From: Curtobacterium sp. MCLR17_036 | GTDB lineage: Bacteria; Actinomycetota; Actinomycetes; Actinomycetales; Microbacteriaceae | Direction of reading: 5' to 3' | Length of the DNA: 64,000 bases | NCBI RefSeq assembly: GCF_003234445.2 | Contig: NZ_CP126269.1 | Location: 434,001-498,000, forward strand | Shown here: positions 59,565 through 64,000 of the stretch, in pieces | Layout of the letters: each line of letters begins with the position of its first letter | Numbering within the stretch: the stretch's first letter is position 1 | Program-made: the position numbers and the translations under genes | The notes under the pieces: generated by a model | Told to the model about the DNA's origin: nothing | Seen by the model: only the letters and a program-made list of their open reading frames with translations | Database searches by the model: none

Positions 59565-60208
59565 GCGGGCTCCTTCGCGGAGGGGGCGGCCACGGGTTCG
59601 GAGAGCAGGGCGGTGCGCCAGTCGATGCCGGCCATGCCGAGCGCGGACAGCACGACCATGCGGCGGCCGTCCTCGTCGGGCGTCCCGGAGCGGGTGGCCT
59701 CGTCGAGCACGGCGATGCAGGCACCCTCGACCAGGCGTCCGAGCGTGGCGGGGTCGACGTCGTCGCGCATCGTGCCCTCGGTGATCCCGAGGGCGCACGC
59801 GTCGCGGACCTGTGCGCGCAGGGGGGCGAACACCTCGGCGACGGGTTCGGCGAAGGGGCTCCGGACGGCCACCCGGGCCATCGACCGGACGTGCGAGACC
59901 TCGGACCACAGCGTCACCGCGATGGCGGCGAGGCGGGCGGCCGGGGGGAGTTCCTGCAGGTCGGAGCTCGTCGGCATGGCGGCGGCGATCCGGGCCGCCC
60001 CGGCCGTGACGACCTCGCGCACGAGGTCGTCACGCGAGGGGAAATGTCCGTACACCGCGCGCCGGGACAGTCCGGCGGCCGCGGCGATGGTCTCGATCGA
60101 CGCGTCGGGGTCACGCTGCAGACAGGTCTTCGCGGCGTCGATGAGTGCTGCCCGGTTCTCCGTGGCGTCGCGGCGGGGCGCACGGACGGGCTGGTCGGCG
60201 GTGGTCAC
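59561..60208 (-). CDS. TetR-family repressor of the YhgE operon
   Basis: 215 residues. N-terminal helix-turn-helix (about 18-62, IETIAAAAGLSRRAVYGHFPSRDDLVREV), C-terminal ligand/dimer domain without recognisable specificity. It is the first gene of the operon with the ABC-like and YhgE genes (4-bp overlaps). A strong palindrome overlapping its promoter lies just upstream, so autoregulation of the operon is very likely. Confidence 0.9.
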   Translation of the reverse strand: MTTADQPVRAPRRDATENRAALIDAAKTCLQRDPDASIETIAAAAGLSRRAVYGHFPSRDDLVREVVTAGAARIAAAMPTSSDLQELPPAARLAAIAVTLWSEVSHVRSMARVAVRSPFAEPVAEVFAPLRAQVRDACALGITEGTMRDDVDPATLGRLVEGACIAVLDEATRSGTPDEDGRRMVVLSALGMAGIDWRTALLSEPVAAPSAKEPA

Positions 60209-60214
60209 GGACTC

Positions 60215-60246
60215 AGCGTAATAACCTGCACACAGGTGTGCAAGTT
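60215..60246 (-). promoter_or_regulatory. Promoter and TetR operator of the YhgE operon
   Basis: On the minus strand TTGCAC (60243-60238) and TACGCT (60220-60215) are spaced by exactly 17 bp. The imperfect palindrome AACCTGCACACAGGTGTGCAAGTT sits at 60223-60246: 12-bp arms with one mismatched pair and a two-base mismatch at the centre. It covers the -35 and spacer, the expected place for a repressor of its own operon. Confidence 0.75.
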
Positions 60247-60377
60247 AACAGGATGAGCGCTGCTCGCGTCCCCCGCACGGGGGTGTCCCCCAAAGTGCGG
60301 ACTGCCCAATCTGAGCGCCAACACATAGCTTCACAGGAATCTGATGCGAACCACGGACTGAGCCAGGAGTGCCCTCT

Positions 60378-63300
60378 TTGAACCGTGCAACACCGAACCC
60401 GAACCCGAATCCCTCCCCACACCGCTTCACACGCGTCCTGACCGCCGGCCTCGCCGTCGCGGCCCTCGCGTGCGGTGGCCTCGCAGTCGGGGGTGCGGCT
60501 TCGGCGGCTCCCGCCGGGACCTCGGTGGCCGACCTCAAGCTCGCGGCACCCCTGCGCGACGCGAAGCCCTCGAAGACCGTCTCGGCCTTCATCCGCACGA
60601 CCGGCAAGGGCGCGCTCGAGGTGGACGCCCAGGCGAAGGGCGGCGACCTCAGCCGCTCGAAGTCCCCGTCGACGCAGGCGAAGCAGCGCGTCGAGGCGAT
60701 CCAGTCGACGACCGAGGCCGTCAGCGCCGCCGTCAAGAAGGCGGACAAGGGCTCGAAGGAGCTCTACGCGACCGAGTACACCGTCCCCGGTGTCGCGGTC
60801 GTCGCCGACGTCTCCGCGCTGTCCGCGATCGCGAAGCGTGCCGACGTCGAGAGCGTCATCCCGCTCACGCCGAAGAAGGTCGTCGAGCCGACGGTGCTGC
60901 CCGACGCCGGAGTCGCACCCTCGGGTGTCGACCCGAGCCTGGTCCAGCCCGGCGTGGACGGCGTCGCACCGAAGAACGCGGCGAGCGACATCTACACGCG
61001 CTCGCTCAACGCCTGGCAGCAGACCGGCCACACCGGCGAGGGCATCAACGTCGCCGTGCTCGACACCGGCCTCGACTACACGCAGGCCGACTTCGGCGGT
61101 CCCGGCACCGCCGAGGCGTACGCCACGGCGCTGGCGAACGCGAGCGGTGGCGCCCCGGACCCGAGCCTGTACGACGGCTCGAAGTTCCTCGGCGGGTACG
61201 ACTTCGCCGGTGCGACCTACAACGCCGACCCGTCCGACCCGGCGTCCTACGACCCGGTGCCCGCGCCGGACGAGAACCCGATCGACGGCAAGGGCGGCGA
61301 CCACGGCACCCACGTCGCTGGCACGATCGCGGGCTACGGCCTGACCGCCGACAAGCAGACCTTCGACGGCGACTACACGAAGCTCACCGCGCAGCAGGTC
61401 CAGGACATGTGGATCGGCCCGGGCACCGCGCCCGAGTCCGGCCTCTACGCCCTCAAGGTCTTCGGTGACAACGGTGGCTCCACCGACGTCACCGGTGCCG
61501 CGCTCGACTGGGTCGGCCGTGCGCTGACCGAGGGCAAGGACATCAACGTCCTGAACCTGTCGCTCGGCTCCGACTACGGTGCGCCGGACGACCCCGACAA
61601 CGCCAAGATCGACGCGCTGACGGCCCGCGGGGTCCTGCCCGTGATCGCCTCGGGCAACGCCGACGACTTCACCGACATCGGTGGTTCGCCGGGCAACGCC
61701 GCCGGGGCGCTCACCGTCGCGGCCAGCGCGACCGGCCAGTCGCTGTTCGACGCCGTCGAGGCCACCGGGCCGTCGGACGTCGCCGGCACCTACCGTGCGC
61801 AGTACTCGCAGAACTTCACCGGCACCCTGCCGGTCGAGGGCGACGTCGTGGTCCCGACCGCGAACGTCGACGGCTGCGCGGCGTTCAGCGCCGACGACGC
61901 CGCGAAGATCGCGGGCAAGGTCGTCTGGCTCAAGTGGACCGACGCGGCGCTCGAGTGCGGCTCGGGCGTGCGCTTCAACAACGTCCAGGCTGCCGGCGGT
62001 GTCGGCGTCCTGCTGGCGGGCACGATCAACACGTTCGACTCCGGCATCGCGGGCAACGCGACGATCCCGGGCGCCGAGCTCACCCTCGACGCCGCGACGG
62101 CCCTGCGCGCCAGCGCCACGGCGGGGACCCTGCACGTGCGCTTCGCGGACGAGCTGAAGGGCTACGCGCTCGCCACCGATCCGGAGTCCGTGAACACGCT
62201 CGCGTCGTTCACCAGCCGCGGTGTGCACGGGTCGTTCGACGACATCGTGAAGCCGGACATCGCCGGTCCCGGTGTCAACGTCATCTCCGCCGCCAACGGC
62301 ACCGGTGACGGTCGCATGTCGATGAGCGGCACCTCGATGGCCACCCCGGACGTCGCGGGCATCGCGGCGCTGACGTTCCAGTCGCACCCGCGGTGGAGCG
62401 CCCAGCAGGTCAAGGCCGCGCTGATGAACACCGCGACGCACGACGTCAAGGACGGCTCGCGTGGGGCGACCCTGCTCCGTCAGGGCACCGGCCGCGTCGA
62501 CGCCCTGCAGGCCGTGACCACCGGCACCACCGTCCGGAGCGCGGAGAACGGCCAGCTCGTCACCGCGTCCTTCGGTGTCGTGGAGGTCGCCGGGAAGACG
62601 AGCGAGACCCGCACCCTCGAGATCCAGAACACCGACGGCTCCCCGCACACGTACGACGTGTCGTACCAGCCGCAGGTCAGCCAGCCCGGCGTCGCCTTCG
62701 CGCTGAGCACGAAGCGGATCACGGTGCCGTCCGGCGCGACCAAGACCGTGCAGCTGACGTTCACGGTGACCGACCCGACCGCGCTGCGCCGTGTGATCGA
62801 CCCCACCCAGGAGTCGGTGCAGCAGGGCTACCAGCGTGAGTTCGTCGCCGCGGCCTCGGGCGTGGTGGCGTTCACGCCGACCGACTCGGCGGTCGACCCG
62901 ATGCGCATCGGCACCTACGTGGCGCCGAAGCCGGTCAGCGCGGTCCGCGCACGGACGACGGTGCCCTTCACCGGCCCCGGCAAGTCCGCGAACCTGACGC
63001 TGAAGGGTCGCTCGTTCGACCAGGGCGGCCTGACGACGGGCTACCACTCGACCGTCGCGCCGTTCGTGCTCGGCGGCACCGACCCGGCCGAGACGTTCCC
63101 GGCCGGCTCGGCGGAGCAGTCCCTGCGCGCGGCCGACGTCCTGTCCTACGGTGCGAGCTACGACAAGGCGTCGGACACGGTCGCCTTCGGCGTCCAGACC
63201 GCCGGTCCCGACGCGAACCCGGGCGCCGTGACCAACGTCGAGGTCCTCGTCGACACCGACCGTGACGGCGAGCCCGACTACCTGGTCTACGACGCGAAGT

Positions 63301-64000
63301 CGTCGGCGGTCGACGCGACCTTCGCGACGACGGTCGACCTGGCGACGGGTGAGACGGTCGACGCGCAGCCGCTGAACGGCGGTGCGCCCGGCCAGGACGT
63401 CAACACCTTCGACAGCTCCGTGAAGGTGCTCACCGTCACCGGTTCGGCCATCGGCGCGAAGGGCAAGTTCTCCTACTCGGTCCTGACCGAGTCGGCGTAC
63501 GCCCCCGCGATCGCCACGGACGCCTCGTCGGTCGTGGACGAGACGAAGACCGTCACGTTCGACGTGTCGAAGCCGGCGCTGACGTTCAGCCAGGGCGGCA
63601 CGTCCGGCGTGCTGTTCGCCGACGCGGGCAACCTCACGGTGACCCGTGCCTCCGGCGTGACGAGCGCCAAGGTGCTCGCCCTGCACCTCGGCAACGCCGC
63701 GGGTTCGCAGGCCGACGTGTCGACCATCAAGGTGACCCCGCCGACGCTCGCCCTGAAGAAGGGCAGCGCCGTGACGATCAGCGGCACCGCCAAGGTCGGG
63801 GCGACGCTCACCGCGAAGCCCGGCACCTGGGCCGCGAAGGCGACGTACAAGTACCAGTGGCTCCGTGACGGGAAGGCGATCACGACCGCCACGGGCTCGA
63901 AGTACAAGCTGACGTCCTCGGCCGCCGGGCACCGGTTCTCGGTCAAGGTGACGGCCCACGCCTCGGGGTACAAGGACGGCACGGCGACGTCGCGGTCGAC
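60378..64000 (+). CDS. Secreted subtilisin-like serine protease (S8), 3' truncated by window
   Basis: Frame from TTG 60378 is open to the window end (1207 codons seen). AGGAG lies 8 bp upstream of the TTG. A signal peptide (VLTAGLAVAALACGGLAVGG, cleavage near ASA) is followed by an I9-type propeptide region (about 40-165), then the S8 catalytic domain. Catalytic Asp229 (VAVLDTGLDY), His309 (GGDHGTHVAGTI) and Ser653 (SGTSMATPDVAG) are all present. The gap between His and Ser holds a PA-type insert (about 470-590). A fibronectin-like region follows, and the last residues contain an Ig-like GATLTAKPGTWAAKATYKYQ repeat. Likely a secreted cell-surface or extracellular protease. The facing 1248-residue antisense frame is an artefact. 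Confidence 0.93.
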   Translation, partial: MNRATPNPNPNPSPHRFTRVLTAGLAVAALACGGLAVGGAASAAPAGTSVADLKLAAPLRDAKPSKTVSAFIRTTGKGALEVDAQAKGGDLSRSKSPSTQAKQRVEAIQSTTEAVSAAVKKADKGSKELYATEYTVPGVAVVADVSALSAIAKRADVESVIPLTPKKVVEPTVLPDAGVAPSGVDPSLVQPGVDGVAPKNAASDIYTRSLNAWQQTGHTGEGINVAVLDTGLDYTQADFGGPGTAEAYATALANASGGAPDPSLYDGSKFLGGYDFAGATYNADPSDPASYDPVPAPDENPIDGKGGDHGTHVAGTIAGYGLTADKQTFDGDYTKLTAQQVQDMWIGPGTAPESGLYALKVFGDNGGSTDVTGAALDWVGRALTEGKDINVLNLSLGSDYGAPDDPDNAKIDALTARGVLPVIASGNADDFTDIGGSPGNAAGALTVAASATGQSLFDAVEATGPSDVAGTYRAQYSQNFTGTLPVEGDVVVPTANVDGCAAFSADDAAKIAGKVVWLKWTDAALECGSGVRFNNVQAAGGVGVLLAGTINTFDSGIAGNATIPGAELTLDAATALRASATAGTLHVRFADELKGYALATDPESVNTLASFTSRGVHGSFDDIVKPDIAGPGVNVISAANGTGDGRMSMSGTSMATPDVAGIAALTFQSHPRWSAQQVKAALMNTATHDVKDGSRGATLLRQGTGRVDALQAVTTGTTVRSAENGQLVTASFGVVEVAGKTSETRTLEIQNTDGSPHTYDVSYQPQVSQPGVAFALSTKRITVPSGATKTVQLTFTVTDPTALRRVIDPTQESVQQGYQREFVAAASGVVAFTPTDSAVDPMRIGTYVAPKPVSAVRARTTVPFTGPGKSANLTLKGRSFDQGGLTTGYHSTVAPFVLGGTDPAETFPAGSAEQSLRAADVLSYGASYDKASDTVAFGVQTAGPDANPGAVTNVEVLVDTDRDGEPDYLVYDAKSSAVDATFATTVDLATGETVDAQPLNGGAPGQDVNTFDSSVKVLTVTGSAIGAKGKFSYSVLTESAYAPAIATDASSVVDETKTVTFDVSKPALTFSQGGTSGVLFADAGNLTVTRASGVTSAKVLALHLGNAAGSQADVSTIKVTPPTLALKKGSAVTISGTAKVGATLTAKPGTWAAKATYKYQWLRDGKAITTATGSKYKLTSSAAGHRFSVKVTAHASGYKDGTATSRS

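Noticed and set aside
60213-63959. 1248-codon antisense frame opposite the S8 protease
   Set aside because: Low-complexity Arg/Val/Gly sequence typical of shadow frames in high-GC genes; the plus-strand frame has an intact subtilase triad.

Overview
High-GC actinobacterial chromosome segment. Gene style (frequent GTG starts, some TTG starts, 4-bp ATGA/GTGA overlaps) and family content (YhgE/Pip operon, sortase-type LAxTG surface protein, DUF559 protein, many intergenic hairpin repeats) suggest Microbacteriaceae, possibly Curtobacterium. The genus is inferred from general impression, not from any search. I saw no tRNA, rRNA, CRISPR array, transposase or prophage.

Layout. 1-3.9 kb: tail of a sensor kinase, then an overlapping lipoprotein / membrane-fusion adaptor / ABC ATPase / MacB-type permease operon ending in a hairpin terminator. 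4.2-7.5 kb: CUT1 sugar transporter (binding lipoprotein plus two permeases, no ATPase). 7.8-11.7 kb: fructose operon (DeoR-type repressor, 1-phosphofructokinase, PTS EIIABC), closed by a perfect 48-bp palindrome. 11.9-14.9 kb: GH20 hexosaminidase divergent from a ROK regulator; its control region shares a short motif with that of the CUT1 operon. 14.9-31 kb: mostly housekeeping and single genes: DedA, Tudor-like HVA1, Ser/Thr kinase, trpF, HAD phosphatase, nitroreductase, AEC carrier, exonuclease III, M23 peptidase, membrane protein, pyrE, septum-formation-like protein, aldo/keto reductase, HEAT protein. 30.1-32.7 kb: a manganese module, with a yybP-ykoY riboswitch in front of a CaCA-type exchanger and a convergent MntR-like DtxR regulator. 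32.7-36 kb: CPBP protease, NagD-like HAD, TetR, TrmH methyltransferase.

36.2-54 kb: the most striking locus. A single gene of about 15 kb encodes a sortase-anchored surface protein of about 4973 residues with 37 DUF11/DUF7507-like repeats. It overlaps a small lipoprotein gene, followed by a large LuxR-type regulator whose P-loop lysine is missing. The repeat array has two architectures: 11 monomers, then 12 strictly alternating dimers, then 2 monomers.

54.3-64 kb: LacI regulator, a DUF559 gene interrupted by an in-frame TGA, an operon of TetR, an ABC-ATPase-like protein without ATPase motifs and YhgE/Pip, and a subtilase that runs off the window.

Intergenic DNA carries at least four families of inverted repeats (called A-D here). 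Families B and C are fused into a composite element that is amplified into a tandem array of 143-bp period at 20.5-21.2 kb.
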